A stretch of 64,000 nt of DNA from UBA11051 sp964390495 (lineage in GTDB: Bacteria; Armatimonadota; Zipacnadia; Zipacnadales; UBA11051), in the NCBI GenBank assembly GCA_964390495.1, contig CAYMIN010000005.1:112755-176754 (forward strand). Direction: 5' to 3'. The position numbers and the translations under genes were made by a program. Below the pieces are notes generated by a model. That model was not told the origin of the DNA. It was given only the letters and a program-made list of their open reading frames with translations, and ran no database searches. Below, piece by piece: positions 33,415-42,320 of this stretch (position 1 is the first letter of the stretch; each line of letters begins with the position of its first letter).

Positions 33415-35430
33415 CTAGCCGAACCATACGCCGTAGCGGCGATACATTTCGTTGATGAGACTTATCGAGCCCCAGACTACGCCTGCGGTGAAGTAATGGC
33501 CGATGACCAGGCCGAGGAAGAAGGGAATGAGCTGGCGGTATAGACCCATACCGCCGACGCGCAGTATCACACTCTTGATGATCCACACCAGGAAGAACGG
33601 TCCCCAGATGGGACTGCCGTAGGATGTCACCATCACGTACCCCAGCGGATGCAAGGGGAAGCGCAGGAAGACAGTGCGCAACAGCACCAGGATGACCGTG
33701 ACCACCAGACCGACGCCGGCGGCGATGGTACGGCGCATGTCGGCAGCGGCATGAGAATTGACCCAGGAGGAGAGCAGGTCCCAAGCGCGAGCGGCAGCAA
33801 TCACACGCGAGCCGCCCTGGGTGGTTCCGCCTTCGAGGATATTGGCCCCGTAGGAGTAGTAGGCCTGAATGTGCAGATAGTAGGCGCCGCCGAGGCCGAT
33901 GACCAGCGCTGCAACCATCCACAGGATCATCGTGCGCTGGCGGATGCCTGCTTCATCGGCGATCTTGAAGCCCTCCACCTGATAGCCGGCCATGGTGGGG
34001 AAGTAGCCCCGCGCCAGCCAGTAGAACATGGTGAAGATGGTGAGGTTGTTGAAGCCGGTGCCGCGCTGATACGGGGCCGAGCCGACACTGTAGATCATCA
34101 TGTCCCACTGCTCCATAATCGGGAAGAGCCAGACCATCGGCGAACCGGCTTCGGCGCGCACGCGGGCGTAAGTGACGGCAAACAGGAGAATGATGAGGAA
34201 ATAGATGGCCGCCATCCACAGCCACATACCGGCCTGGACGGCGATGGCCATCATCACCGCAAAGCCGATGATCGCGGCCCAGACCGTGGTCTTGTAGGAG
34301 AAGGGCTCGTGACTGTCATCTATCGAGCGGTCGCCGGTGAAGGCCTTGCGGAATATGCGACCGAGCTGCTCGCGGCTGGCCCAGAACAGGAAAAGACCCA
34401 GAGCCAGGTAGCCGCCGTAGGCCTGCTCGCGCTCAAACGACATGCCCGGGATTTCATAGCCGGCGGCGACGGCGGAAAAGTTGGCGAAGCGCTGTAGCAG
34501 GTAAAAGACCCACACCGAAAGCAGCACTTCGGTGGAGACGAGATAGCCGATGCCGAAGTTCTCGGGTCGCCAGGCGATGCCCAGCGGCCGCATCGCCGAC
34601 CAGGGCCGCTCGGTCAGCACCGCGCCGAGGTCGTAATACTTGCCGAGGGCCGGTACTGCCGGGTTCCAGGCCTGGAGCATGTTCATGAGGTTGTACATTG
34701 CTGCCAGGCCGAAGGCCGTCCACATTAGCGGATTGCGCAGGAAGCTGCCGATGGCACCGCCGACACCGTAGTCCGACATGTCCATGACCAAGCGCACAAT
34801 CGGGAAGGTGAGATGCTCCTTCCCAATCCACTGCCGACGGAACATCAGCATCAGGGCGTACATGGCCACGAAATTGGCGAGCGTAAACAGCGTCCAAACC
34901 ACCAGCGGCCAGATCCAGGGCCCCCAGGGGATCACCCCGTTTTCGGTGCCCTCGTACATGCCCTGGACGGCGGTGGGGTCCTTCGGTGCCAGCCACGAGG
35001 GGATCTCGCTCTGCAACTGCGCGTAGTTGTTGTCGGGACTGGCGAAGTAGAAGGGGACTGTCAACTGCGGCAGCATCTGCCGCACCACGCCGACTGAAGA
35101 CATCGAAACAGCAATGCACAGGAAGGCATAGACCAGCAGGGACTGGTGGCGCGGGAAGTGGAAGGCACGGGGCAGACGGGATAGCAGCGGGCCGACGACC
35201 GATAGCAGCAGAATGGCGGCGATGGCCGGAATTACCGGTACGCTTTCACCGACCTGAGCGCCGAGGGCGATGATGCCGGCCTGCCGCATCCATAGCAGAC
35301 TGACGAAAAGCAGCACGATTGACACGATAAAGGCCCTCAGCGATAAAGCGTGCTGAGGCTCTTGGGCACCATCATCGCTTATGCCGGCGGAAGACAAGGT
35401 CCCCTGAACATCGTGTGCCATGTTCGCCAA
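33415..35430 (-). CDS. Polytopic membrane protein, DUF6785/OPT-like
   Basis: A 671-residue integral membrane protein with roughly 14 hydrophobic helices, starting after a ~30-residue cytosolic tail (first helix about residues 33-52). It looks like the DUF6785/DUF6784 proteins of Planctomycetes and Armatimonadota, which recall oligopeptide transporters. Long soluble loops occur near residues 120-165. Function is not known; a transporter is the obvious guess. It is 137 bp after an AsdA-like aspartate decarboxylase/aminotransferase and 15 bp before a GNAT gene, all on the minus strand. In other bacteria AsdA pairs with the AspT antiporter, so this protein may play a comparable part, but it is not AspT-like in sequence. 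Confidence 0.65.
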   Translation of the reverse strand: MANMAHDVQGTLSSAGISDDGAQEPQHALSLRAFIVSIVLLFVSLLWMRQAGIIALGAQVGESVPVIPAIAAILLLSVVGPLLSRLPRAFHFPRHQSLLVYAFLCIAVSMSSVGVVRQMLPQLTVPFYFASPDNNYAQLQSEIPSWLAPKDPTAVQGMYEGTENGVIPWGPWIWPLVVWTLFTLANFVAMYALMLMFRRQWIGKEHLTFPIVRLVMDMSDYGVGGAIGSFLRNPLMWTAFGLAAMYNLMNMLQAWNPAVPALGKYYDLGAVLTERPWSAMRPLGIAWRPENFGIGYLVSTEVLLSVWVFYLLQRFANFSAVAAGYEIPGMSFEREQAYGGYLALGLFLFWASREQLGRIFRKAFTGDRSIDDSHEPFSYKTTVWAAIIGFAVMMAIAVQAGMWLWMAAIYFLIILLFAVTYARVRAEAGSPMVWLFPIMEQWDMMIYSVGSAPYQRGTGFNNLTIFTMFYWLARGYFPTMAGYQVEGFKIADEAGIRQRTMILWMVAALVIGLGGAYYLHIQAYYSYGANILEGGTTQGGSRVIAAARAWDLLSSWVNSHAAADMRRTIAAGVGLVVTVILVLLRTVFLRFPLHPLGYVMVTSYGSPIWGPFFLVWIIKSVILRVGGMGLYRQLIPFFLGLVIGHYFTAGVVWGSISLINEMYRRYGVWFG

Positions 35431-35567
35431 CCCTCATCCTGATCGCATAGACCGCTGTCCGTAATCTGTTCGCCGTCGGGAAACGCAGCACCTTTTTTTG
35501 CGCGGGGCGAGGCCAGTACCGATGACGGCAACGGCCGGGCGGGAGGTAGGTTACCAGGTTGTAGTAG

Positions 35568-37199
35568 CTACGGGGACGGGTCGCAGTACGGACACGGGCT
35601 GGGGAAGGTGTAATCGCCAATCGCCTCGGCGATGTTGCGGCCGACCTGGTGGTAGGCGAATTTGCCCAAGGAGGTGAGGCAGACGCGAAACGACCGGGCT
35701 TCACCACCGAAAGCCGGCCCGGGCATGATAATGGTGCCGCGGCTGTGGGCGAGGTGCTGCAGGAAGCGCCACAGGCCCACTTCAGCAAAGGCCTCGGCGC
35801 AGGCCGGCCCCTGAGCCGCAGCGACTTCGTCAAGCGAGATGAGGGCGCAGTAGTTGCTGGAGGCCGCCTGGTGGCGCACGTCCAGCTCCAGCCCCAGCGC
35901 GTCATAGAGCATTGCCATGCGCTCCAGCAGCTCATTGTGCAGCCAGCCGAAGTAGTCCCGGGCGTCCTGAGCGGCTACCAGCGGAAACAGCGCACAGAGC
36001 GCAAACAGCACCTGGCTGGGCGCAGCCAGGCCGGCCATGTGCGAGAAGGAAACGCCGGCGCTGTCCATGATCAAGCGGTCGTAGAAGCTGGGACGTGGTT
36101 GCGGCCGGCGCGAGGCGTACCTGGCGTCAACTTCGCGGGCCAAATCGGGAGGCATCTGTCGCAGCAGGCGGTCCGGGGCTGAATCAGGATGGATCCAGGT
36201 TGCGCCGATGCGACAGCCGGCCAGGCCGAAATCCTTGGAGGGGGCATAGAACGGTATCACGTTTCTGGGCATCCTGACCAGCGCGTTGTCGAAGGGGTGC
36301 TCGACGAAGTTGGCATAGACATAGTCGCATAGTATGATCAGTTCGGGCCGTCGGCTGACCAGTTGCTCGAGGTAGTCAAGCAGTTCGGGTTCGAGGGTGG
36401 TATCAACCGGGTTGCCGGGGGAGACGATGACCATGAGCTTGACGGAGGGATCGTCTAGCTGGGGCAGATCGGCTTCCTCAACGGCCCAGTGGCGCCGGCG
36501 GCTGCGGCGCACCGGTACGATCTGACAGCCGTACTGCCGCGAGAACAGGTCCTTCATAGGCTCGTACCAGGGCCAGAGCATGGCGACTTTGTCCTTGGGG
36601 TTGAGCAGGCGGTTGCGGCTGAGGGTGCTGACCACCTGGGCGAAGGCACCGGTAGCGCCGGTATCGAGATAGACGCTGAAATCTTCGTTCTCCAGCTCCG
36701 CCCCCAGCATATATGCCAGATAGCGGTTGGCTATGGGTCTGACGAAATCGAGAGTGGCAGGCGTTGGATAGTAGCCCCCGCTGATTGCGGCTGTAAAAGC
36801 GGCAATCAAATCGCTGAGCCAGGCTCCCGGCAGCAGTTCGTCCACCAGATACTGCCAGGCGCTGAGGAGATAGCTGACCCCGATGGACCAACTTTCACGC
36901 TGTGTATCGGAGGCCTCGGCGAAGCGCTGGAAGTGGGTGGCATGATTGATACCGGTCCCGGGTACGAGCAAACGGACGGTGGGCCGGTCACCGGGCGCCC
37001 CGTAGCAGTAGTCGGCATACATGCCCAGCACGTGCCAGGCGGATTGCACCGTGCGCTGCTGCCAGTTGGGGCCGCCGCGCGAGGCATCCAGAAGTTCAGC
37101 GTCGGCTCCCAGGACCTCGCGGGCATGCTCGACCAGCATATCTTTGGCGGAGAAGGGCGAGATTGTGAGCGGATCAAACTCCATGGCTTGGGTGTCCAT
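35568..37199 (-). CDS. AsdA-like aspartate 4-decarboxylase/aminotransferase
   Basis: A 543-residue fold-type I PLP enzyme. The chosen start is MDTQAMEFDP at 37199. Further upstream the frame runs into an intergenic repeat, so longer starts are unlikely; a second ATG is at 37184. The N-terminus carries ELLDASRGGPNWQQ, the strand-defining motif of aspartate 4-decarboxylases. The middle has YYPTPATLDFVRPIANRYLA, and the PLP lysine is in YAPSKDFGLAGCRIG. Family members convert aspartate to alanine plus CO2 and also transaminate. Length is close to the usual ~530. The next genes are a large membrane protein and an acetyltransferase. Substrate assignment rests on overall resemblance. Confidence 0.72.
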   Translation of the reverse strand: MDTQAMEFDPLTISPFSAKDMLVEHAREVLGADAELLDASRGGPNWQQRTVQSAWHVLGMYADYCYGAPGDRPTVRLLVPGTGINHATHFQRFAEASDTQRESWSIGVSYLLSAWQYLVDELLPGAWLSDLIAAFTAAISGGYYPTPATLDFVRPIANRYLAYMLGAELENEDFSVYLDTGATGAFAQVVSTLSRNRLLNPKDKVAMLWPWYEPMKDLFSRQYGCQIVPVRRSRRRHWAVEEADLPQLDDPSVKLMVIVSPGNPVDTTLEPELLDYLEQLVSRRPELIILCDYVYANFVEHPFDNALVRMPRNVIPFYAPSKDFGLAGCRIGATWIHPDSAPDRLLRQMPPDLAREVDARYASRRPQPRPSFYDRLIMDSAGVSFSHMAGLAAPSQVLFALCALFPLVAAQDARDYFGWLHNELLERMAMLYDALGLELDVRHQAASSNYCALISLDEVAAAQGPACAEAFAEVGLWRFLQHLAHSRGTIIMPGPAFGGEARSFRVCLTSLGKFAYHQVGRNIAEAIGDYTFPSPCPYCDPSP

Positions 37200-37259
37200 T
37201 CGGTTGAGTTGCCGTAAGGCAAGGGGGCAGGCCCTGCAAACGACTAAAAGGCAACGGCT

Positions 37260-37279
37260 GTCGGGCTGGAAAGCCCGAC
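37260..37279. repeat. Palindromic intergenic repeat GTCGGGCT-GGAA-AGCCCGAC
   Basis: A perfect inverted repeat with 8-bp arms and GGAA loop, followed by CCACGCG. Read on the minus strand it gives VGRAFQPD-type peptides, a familiar signature of a dispersed intergenic repeat in Planctomycetes and Armatimonadota-like genomes. Confidence 0.75.
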
Positions 37280-37339
37280 CCACGCGATATTGTCTTGGTC
37301 GGCCCGCGGGATGCCTTGGGCAGGCGCGGCCCAAGCCGT

Positions 37340-37368
37340 ATATTAGCAGAACGTGGCTGACAATACAA
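37340..37368 (-). promoter_or_regulatory. Candidate promoter for AsdA-like operon
   Basis: On the minus strand TTGTAT (37363-37368), 17-bp spacer and TAATAT (37340-37345). Moderate match; it would read through the palindromic repeat before the gene. Confidence 0.4.
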
Positions 37369-37582
37369 CGCGCAGCGCGCCGAGGCCAGACGTCAGCAGA
37401 CGGGCGTTGTGCACGATAGGCGGTCACTATCGCCGACAACTGGGAGTGCCGAGCAGGTGACAGGGCTGTCCAGAAGGAACAATGACTATGAATGAGAAGG
37501 CTGGTATCAGGATCGCTGACGGTGAAACAGTGAGGCGCAGTCACGGGGTTGATGGCGGAGTAAGCAAGGGAGCCGATGATTT

Positions 37583-38317
37583 GTGCGGTATGGCGTGATA
37601 TCGGATATTCACGGTAATCTGGTAGCGCTTGAGAGGGTGCTTGAGGTCCTCAACGAGCGAGACGTGGGCCGCTACCTGTGCCTTGGTGACATAGTCGGCT
37701 ATGGCGCTCGCCCGAACGAATGTTGCGATCTGGTCAGAGAGCTTGACGGCGTGTCGGTGGTGGGTAATCATGACGCGGCGGCGTGTCGGCCCGGCAAGGA
37801 ACGCTGGTTCACTCCGGCCGCGCGTGCCTGCATCCTGTGGACCCGCGAGGTGCTGACTGAGACTAACCGTGAGTTCCTGAGCTCGCTACAAACACGGGCG
37901 ACGGTCGGAGGGGCCGAGCTGTGTCACGGCTCGCTGGCCGACCCGGAAGCCTACGTGACCATGCCGGTGGAGACCTTGAGTTCATTTGCGCTGATGGAAG
38001 AGCAGGTGTGCTTCTTCGGCCATACCCACTACGCTGAATGGTTCGTGCAGAGTGAGGCTGAGAGATTGCCGGTGCAGTTGTCGGCCTCGGCAGGGGGAAG
38101 GTTTGAGCTGGTGCCGGAGCACAAGTATATGGTGAATCCGGGCGCAGTCGGCCAGCCGCGGGACCGTAACAGCCAGGCCAGCTTCGCGATCTATGATGCG
38201 GAGGCCGGCACAGTCGAGATAGTGCGGGTGGGCTACGATGTGGCCACGACCCAGCGCCAGATCATCGCCGCGGGCCTACCGGAAAACATGGCGGCGCGGC
38301 TTTTGATGGGGGTTTAG
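37583..38317 (+). CDS. Metallophosphoesterase (YfcE-like)
   Basis: A 244-residue calcineurin-like phosphoesterase. The GTG start at 37583 gives MRYGVISDIHGNLVAL, with AGGGAG about 10 nt upstream. The five metal-binding blocks are present: D-x-H in SDIHGN (residues 7-12), GDxxG in CLGDIVGYG, GNHD, GH/C region ELCHGS, and FGHTH. It hydrolyses phosphodiesters or phosphomonoesters; the substrate is unknown. It is divergent from AsdA and followed by a BON-like small gene. An upstream 38-codon frame overlaps its start. Confidence 0.9.
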   Translation: MRYGVISDIHGNLVALERVLEVLNERDVGRYLCLGDIVGYGARPNECCDLVRELDGVSVVGNHDAAACRPGKERWFTPAARACILWTREVLTETNREFLSSLQTRATVGGAELCHGSLADPEAYVTMPVETLSSFALMEEQVCFFGHTHYAEWFVQSEAERLPVQLSASAGGRFELVPEHKYMVNPGAVGQPRDRNSQASFAIYDAEAGTVEIVRVGYDVATTQRQIIAAGLPENMAARLLMGV

Positions 38318-38416
38318 GGCCGAAAGGTTGCATAACAAGTGCGCTGAGTGGGGATACTTATAGTGGCGCTGGGGCACTGGCAGCAGCCAATTTCCTCATG
38401 ACCGGGAGGTGGGTGT

Positions 38417-38665
38417 ATGCCGCTTGAGGACAAACAGACACGACGGCTTGTGGAACGCGAGGTCGCCAAGCACAGCATTGATTACAGCTTGCTGACAGTT
38501 GCAGTGATCAACCAGGTCGTGTACCTGGGGGGTACGGTGTCGCCACTGCGCGGCATAATGGGGAGAGGCGTGGACATCAAGCGCGAGATGGACCAGATTT
38601 GCGAGGCGATCGAGGGCATGAAAGGCGTTAACGACGTGGTCAACGATGCGCGGGTTCTCGGTTAG
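38417..38665 (+). CDS. Small BON-domain-like protein
   Basis: An 82-residue protein with a GGGAGGTG ribosome site. The core VVYLGGTVSPLRG...EAIEGMKGVNDVVNDARV has the beta-alpha-beta pattern of BON domains (a short domain linked to membrane or small-molecule binding), with a leading helix instead of a signal peptide. It is therefore probably cytosolic. It is 99 bp after the metallophosphoesterase and its stop overlaps the convergent RqcH gene's 3' end by 4 bp. Function unknown; the fold call is by pattern. Confidence 0.7.
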   Translation: MPLEDKQTRRLVEREVAKHSIDYSLLTVAVINQVVYLGGTVSPLRGIMGRGVDIKREMDQICEAIEGMKGVNDVVNDARVLG

Positions 38666-40398
38666 GTGGCACGGGTGCCATTGACGCGGACAGGAGTGAC
38701 GTGGAGAGTTTTGTGATTGGTGTAATGGACATAGCCGGGCGGCGTGCCTTTGAGCCGCCGGACATACTTGGCCAGGGCATAGTCCACTGCCACAGCCGTA
38801 TCGAGCCGACGCTTGGATAGCCAGGCGGCATGTCCCGCCGCTGCAATCAGCACCTCCTCAGGCACCTGCTCAGGGCGATCACTGGTTCTAATCAGTACGT
38901 GGCCCCCCGGCGTTTTCCTGGTATGCAGCCAGATGTCGGTAGGGCGGGCTAGGTGCAGCAGCCTGTCGTTTTGCAAACCCGATTTCCCCCACAGTATCGT
39001 GTATCCGCCCACGGTCGCTGAATTGACCTCGATGCGGGCCGGTGCGCCGGCACGCTGCGTCGGCTGCTGCCTGAGATACCCCTGTTGGCCCATCTCCTGC
39101 TCAAGCACCTCCAGCTCGGCAGCGTCTGCGGCCTGTTGGATCTGGTCAACCAGGCCCTCGAGATAGTGCCGCTCGCGTCGTGCAGCCCGCAAGAACCTCC
39201 CGATGCGGCCCCGCAAGGCAGCCAGCTTCTTGTATCTGGCAAAGTACTTCTGGGCATTGGCCTGGGGCGTGAGCTGCGGGTCCAGGGGCACGTTGATAGT
39301 CCGGTCAGGCTCGTAGGGGTCGGGAATGGAGGCCTCGGTAGCGCCGACGGGAATCCGGTGCAGGGATGCCAGAATCGCCTCGCCGAGCCTTCTGACACTG
39401 CCGGCGTCCTCGGCCTGCTGCTGGGCGTGTTGGCGTTCGGCGATGCGTTTGTGGACTCTGTCCATAGCGCGCTCGGCGGCTTGCAGCAGGCGCCTTCTGC
39501 GGTCCTCCAATTCGGTGTTGCTCATCTGCTCGGAGGCGATGGCGGCGATTGCCACGCTGATATCAGAGGCAGGCTCGGCGCGGCAGTCGGGACGGGATTG
39601 CAGGCTGACCGGATAAGCGAAATCGCCGTCCGGGCAGGCATAGGTCCAGGCCTGACGGGCACTATCAGCGGTCTGCAGGAGCTCGGCCAGCGCGGCCTGG
39701 AGGCGCTGGAAATCGGCGGCCTGCAGCAGGCTGACTTGCTTATCCGCCGGTATCTCGGCGCGGGCCAGGGCCTCGTCGCGGAATAGTTCGCTGGCCCCCT
39801 GCAGGGTGGCCCGGAACCAGGCCAGAGCGGGGGCCTGCGGGTCGGTAATGGTGGCGGCAAGCTGCTGGGCTGTCAGATCGCCCGGGTGCTGCTTGCTAAA
39901 GTCGGGCGGCGGGACATAGTCGAGGCCGGGCAAGGTCTGGCGGTAGCGGTTGCGGTCGGCGGGGATGTGCTTGGCCGCCTCGAGAATGGTGTTGTGCTCA
40001 TCCAAGACGATGAGATTGCTGTGGCGGCCCATGATCTCGAGGACCACATAGCAGCGGGCCTGCGGGCCCAAGCCCCGGGCGTTGGCGAACTCCAGACGAA
40101 CCACGCGGTCGAAGTCGCGCTGGCTGACGTCAACGAGCCTGGCGGATCGCAGCCAGCGGCGCAGGACTGCCCCGGCCGGATAGCTGACGGCAGGATCAGG
40201 CTCCCAGCCATCATCGAGGTGGATGCGGCCGAACTGCGGACAGCAGGAGAGCACCAATTGGCCGGGAGGTCTGTCGCTCGACAACTCCACAACCGCCTGC
40301 ATGCGCGAGGTCTGGAACACACGCAGCACGCGGGCACCACGGGCACTGTCGCGCAGTTGACTGACGACGGCTCGCAACATCAGGCTGTCGAAAAGCAT
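38662..40398 (-). CDS. RqcH/NFACT-family ribosome quality-control protein
   Basis: A 578-residue NFACT-domain protein (Rqc2/FbpA homologue). The N-terminal NFACT-N domain starts MLFDSLMLRAVVSQL and contains FDRVVRLEF with the family DR. Coiled-coil helices span about residues 290-440, and the C-terminal NFACT-R domain is GKSGLQNDRLLHLARPTDIW...HTRKTPGGHVLI. Bacterial RqcH binds split 50S ribosomes and recruits tRNA-Ala to add C-terminal alanine tails to stalled peptides. Its start lies 1 bp after the stop of the thioesterase gene, so they are likely co-transcribed. Length is normal. Confidence 0.93.
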   Translation of the reverse strand: MLFDSLMLRAVVSQLRDSARGARVLRVFQTSRMQAVVELSSDRPPGQLVLSCCPQFGRIHLDDGWEPDPAVSYPAGAVLRRWLRSARLVDVSQRDFDRVVRLEFANARGLGPQARCYVVLEIMGRHSNLIVLDEHNTILEAAKHIPADRNRYRQTLPGLDYVPPPDFSKQHPGDLTAQQLAATITDPQAPALAWFRATLQGASELFRDEALARAEIPADKQVSLLQAADFQRLQAALAELLQTADSARQAWTYACPDGDFAYPVSLQSRPDCRAEPASDISVAIAAIASEQMSNTELEDRRRRLLQAAERAMDRVHKRIAERQHAQQQAEDAGSVRRLGEAILASLHRIPVGATEASIPDPYEPDRTINVPLDPQLTPQANAQKYFARYKKLAALRGRIGRFLRAARRERHYLEGLVDQIQQAADAAELEVLEQEMGQQGYLRQQPTQRAGAPARIEVNSATVGGYTILWGKSGLQNDRLLHLARPTDIWLHTRKTPGGHVLIRTSDRPEQVPEEVLIAAAGHAAWLSKRRLDTAVAVDYALAKYVRRLKGTPPGYVHYTNHKTLHVTPVRVNGTRAT

Positions 40399-40399
40399 G

Positions 40400-40810
40400 T
40401 TAGGCGTCCCGGTACTCGTCTCTCGGAATCAGGGACTTGGCCTGAGCGGAGGCGACACAGGTGCCGTCGGGCAGCAGCAGTTGCGCCTCGGTCTCGAAGA
40501 GCCTGCCCTTGGAGACAGTCAGCCAGGCTCGAGCGGTAAGCCGGCGGTCCAGAGGAGCCGCCTGATGGTAACGGACACAGAGCTGGGCGGTAGCGGCATT
40601 GATACCCTGCTCCGACAGCAGACGGGTCATCACCTCGTCAAGTAGTGTAGCGATGATGCCTCCGTGGACGATCTCGACCCAGCCCTGGTAATAGCGTGAC
40701 GGCTGCCAGGTCACGGAGTAGTGAGTGCCATCGAATTGGAAGTCTTTGAGTTGCAGCCCGCGCGGATTGCTCTGCCCGCACGCGAAACACCAGTTATCAT
40801 CTTTGAGCAT
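40400..40810 (-). CDS. PaaI-type hotdog thioesterase
   Basis: A 136-residue hotdog-fold protein. The start at 40810 (MLKDDNWCFACGQSNPRG) has GGGGAGC 4-10 nt upstream. The signature VEIVHGGIIATLLDEVM, with the HGG catalytic loop, is at about residues 43-59. The N-terminal CFACGQSNPRGL is common in one subgroup of these proteins. It would hydrolyse acyl-CoA thioesters; substrate unknown. It sits between SSB and RqcH on the minus strand, and a terminator hairpin lies between it and SSB. The pairing with RqcH is not functionally explained. Confidence 0.88.
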   Translation of the reverse strand: MLKDDNWCFACGQSNPRGLQLKDFQFDGTHYSVTWQPSRYYQGWVEIVHGGIIATLLDEVMTRLLSEQGINAATAQLCVRYHQAAPLDRRLTARAWLTVSKGRLFETEAQLLLPDGTCVASAQAKSLIPRDEYRDA

Positions 40811-40857
40811 GACAGCTCCCCAGTTGCTTGAACGAATTGCCGAAGATATTGCCGAGC

Positions 40858-40896
40858 GCAAACAAATGCAGCCACCGAGGTCCACCTGTGGCTGCA
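40858..40896 (-). terminator. Rho-independent terminator after the SSB gene
   Basis: Minus-strand stem TGCAGCCAC (40888-40896) with GTGGCTGCA (40867-40875), loop 12 nt, followed by TTTGTTTGC. It lies 39 bp after the SSB stop. Confidence 0.6.
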
Positions 40897-40934
40897 GTAC
40901 AATCGTCTGAGATGTTGTTGGAAGCGGCCGGGCT

Positions 40935-41414
40935 TCAGAAGGAGGTCGCCAGGCTCTGTTCGTCCGCATCGGCCTCTTCACCGATGTCCCCGAGCATCTC
41001 GCGGACCAAATCAGCCAGGAACACAACAAGCTGGTGGTCCCACTGGTCTGCCTTCAAGGCCTCGGTGTCAATGCGGCCCGAGAACTTGGCATAGTCGAGA
41101 TGGGCGATGTACTTGGCCTTGACGATGGTGAGATGCTCGCGGCCGCCTCTGGTGCTGTAGCTTTCCTTGTTCAGGGTCCCAATAATCATAAGGGTATCGC
41201 CTGAGTTGACGTTTTCAATTGCCCACTCACCGATGTCCTCCCAGGCGTCAACCAGGAACAAGTCGGATACAGGTTCGCCGGTTGCGCGATAGAAAGGGCG
41301 ATTGACCTCGAAGCTGAACTCCGCCTTGACCTGGCCGGAAGTCTTATGCCTCAGCACGGGGTCACGAGTTGCAAAACCACTGAGGACGACGAGATTGAGA
41401 TGTGCGTCTGACAA
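40935..41414 (-). CDS. ssb: Single-stranded DNA-binding protein
   Basis: A 159-residue OB-fold protein beginning LNLVVLSGFATRDPVLRHKTSGQ, with DTLMIIGTLNKESYST in the middle. The acidic C-terminal tail (EEADADEQ) ends in a terminal Phe, a degenerate form of the SSB tip that recruits partners. Start choice: a GTG 3 codons upstream would sit right on the GAGGAG sequence, so the TTG at 41414, with GAGGAGGTG ending 6 nt upstream, is preferred. It has its own strong promoter. It coats single-stranded DNA in replication and repair; it may be one of several SSB paralogues. Confidence 0.85.
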   Translation of the reverse strand: MSDAHLNLVVLSGFATRDPVLRHKTSGQVKAEFSFEVNRPFYRATGEPVSDLFLVDAWEDIGEWAIENVNSGDTLMIIGTLNKESYSTRGGREHLTIVKAKYIAHLDYAKFSGRIDTEALKADQWDHQLVVFLADLVREMLGDIGEEADADEQSLATSF

Positions 41415-41798
41415 ATCGGCCACCTCCTCGATTCCTACCTGTCCAGCTCAACCTCTAGCCGGGGTCGCCAAAGAGGCACTACTAGAAGCGGTAGTTGACA
41501 AACACTAAAATCAATTATATCACGTCTCCGCCGAAAGTCAAGTTATTCTATTCAACGCCTGTACGGGCGCAGAGAAGTGCCGCAGATGATTCGGCAGCCG
41601 TACCGCACGCGGGCCGAAACTGGCAGCCCTTCAACCGAATCACAGCAGACAGAAAAGGATGATCGGCAGCGCCGACGAACCCTGGATATAGTAGTAAGCG
41701 TACTGCAGTCTTGGTGCCTGGTGGGGGATGTGGCGCCTGGCAGTTGGCTTACTCATACGTGGTGGGTATTGAGCCAGTTCGGAGGAAGGTGACAGGAA
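41415..41798. other. Gap between SSB and flavin reductase-like genes
   Basis: About 384 bp with the divergent SSB promoter at 41514-41541. The rest (41542-41798) shows no supportable ORF, RNA or repeat. A GGAGGAAGGTGACAGGAA ribosome-site region precedes the plus-strand gene. Confidence 0.5.
41514..41541 (-). promoter_or_regulatory. Strong sigma70 promoter of the SSB gene
   Basis: On the minus strand TTGACT (41536-41541), 16-bp spacer and TATAAT (41514-41519). The -35 and following TTTC match the groESL promoter exactly, with the same spacing. The leader is about 95 nt. Confidence 0.82.
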
Positions 41799-42305
41799 AT
41801 GAGACAGGTTAGCCCATCAGAAGCGATGGGAAAGAAGTTCCCGGAGTGGATAGTGATGGTGGTGTCACGCGATGCCGAGGGACAGCCGAATGTGATGCCG
41901 GCGGGCTGGGGGATGATCTGCTCAGGCAGCCCTCGGTATGTGGCAACCGCAATCGGCTACACGCGATATACCTACAAGTGCATCCACGAGACCGGCGAGT
42001 TCGTGTTCTCCTGGGCCGGAGAGGGGCAGGAGGAGCTGGTCACCCAAACCGGCACCAGCAGCGGCAGCGAGATCAACAAGTTCGAGGAATACAATATCGC
42101 CTGGTCGAAGCCGGCGGTTATCAGGGTGCCGGTGCTCGACGGCGCCGCCGCCAGTCTGGAATGTAAGCTGGTGCATGAATACGATGCGGGCGACCATGCC
42201 ATATTTGTCGGCGAGGTCGTGGCAGCCCACCTGCCCGATGAGCCGATCCGCAATATAGTCAATTTCCACGGCGATTATGCGGTGGCACAGCCGGCGCAGG
42301 AATAG
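41799..42305 (+). CDS. Flavin reductase-like FMN-binding protein
   Basis: A 168-residue split-barrel flavoprotein of the flavin reductase-like family. GGAGGAAGGTGACAGGAA precedes the ATG. It starts SPSEAMGKKFPEWIVMVVSR and has NVMPAGWGMICSGSP and TGEFVFSWAG, which match the FMN-binding surface of the fold. It probably binds FMN and reduces flavin or another substrate with NAD(P)H; the natural substrate is unknown. It is convergent with the glycosidase that ends at 42321 and is not obviously in an operon. Confidence 0.85.
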   Translation: MRQVSPSEAMGKKFPEWIVMVVSRDAEGQPNVMPAGWGMICSGSPRYVATAIGYTRYTYKCIHETGEFVFSWAGEGQEELVTQTGTSSGSEINKFEEYNIAWSKPAVIRVPVLDGAAASLECKLVHEYDAGDHAIFVGEVVAAHLPDEPIRNIVNFHGDYAVAQPAQE

Positions 42306-42320
42306 AGCCGGCGCCCAGCG

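Larger units (their letters stand above)
37200..37582. other. Divergent gap between AsdA-like and metallophosphoesterase genes
   Basis: A 383-bp intergenic region. It contains a palindromic repeat at 37260-37279, a candidate minus-strand promoter at 37340-37368 and a short plus-strand frame at 37482-37598. I see no RNA gene. Confidence 0.5.
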
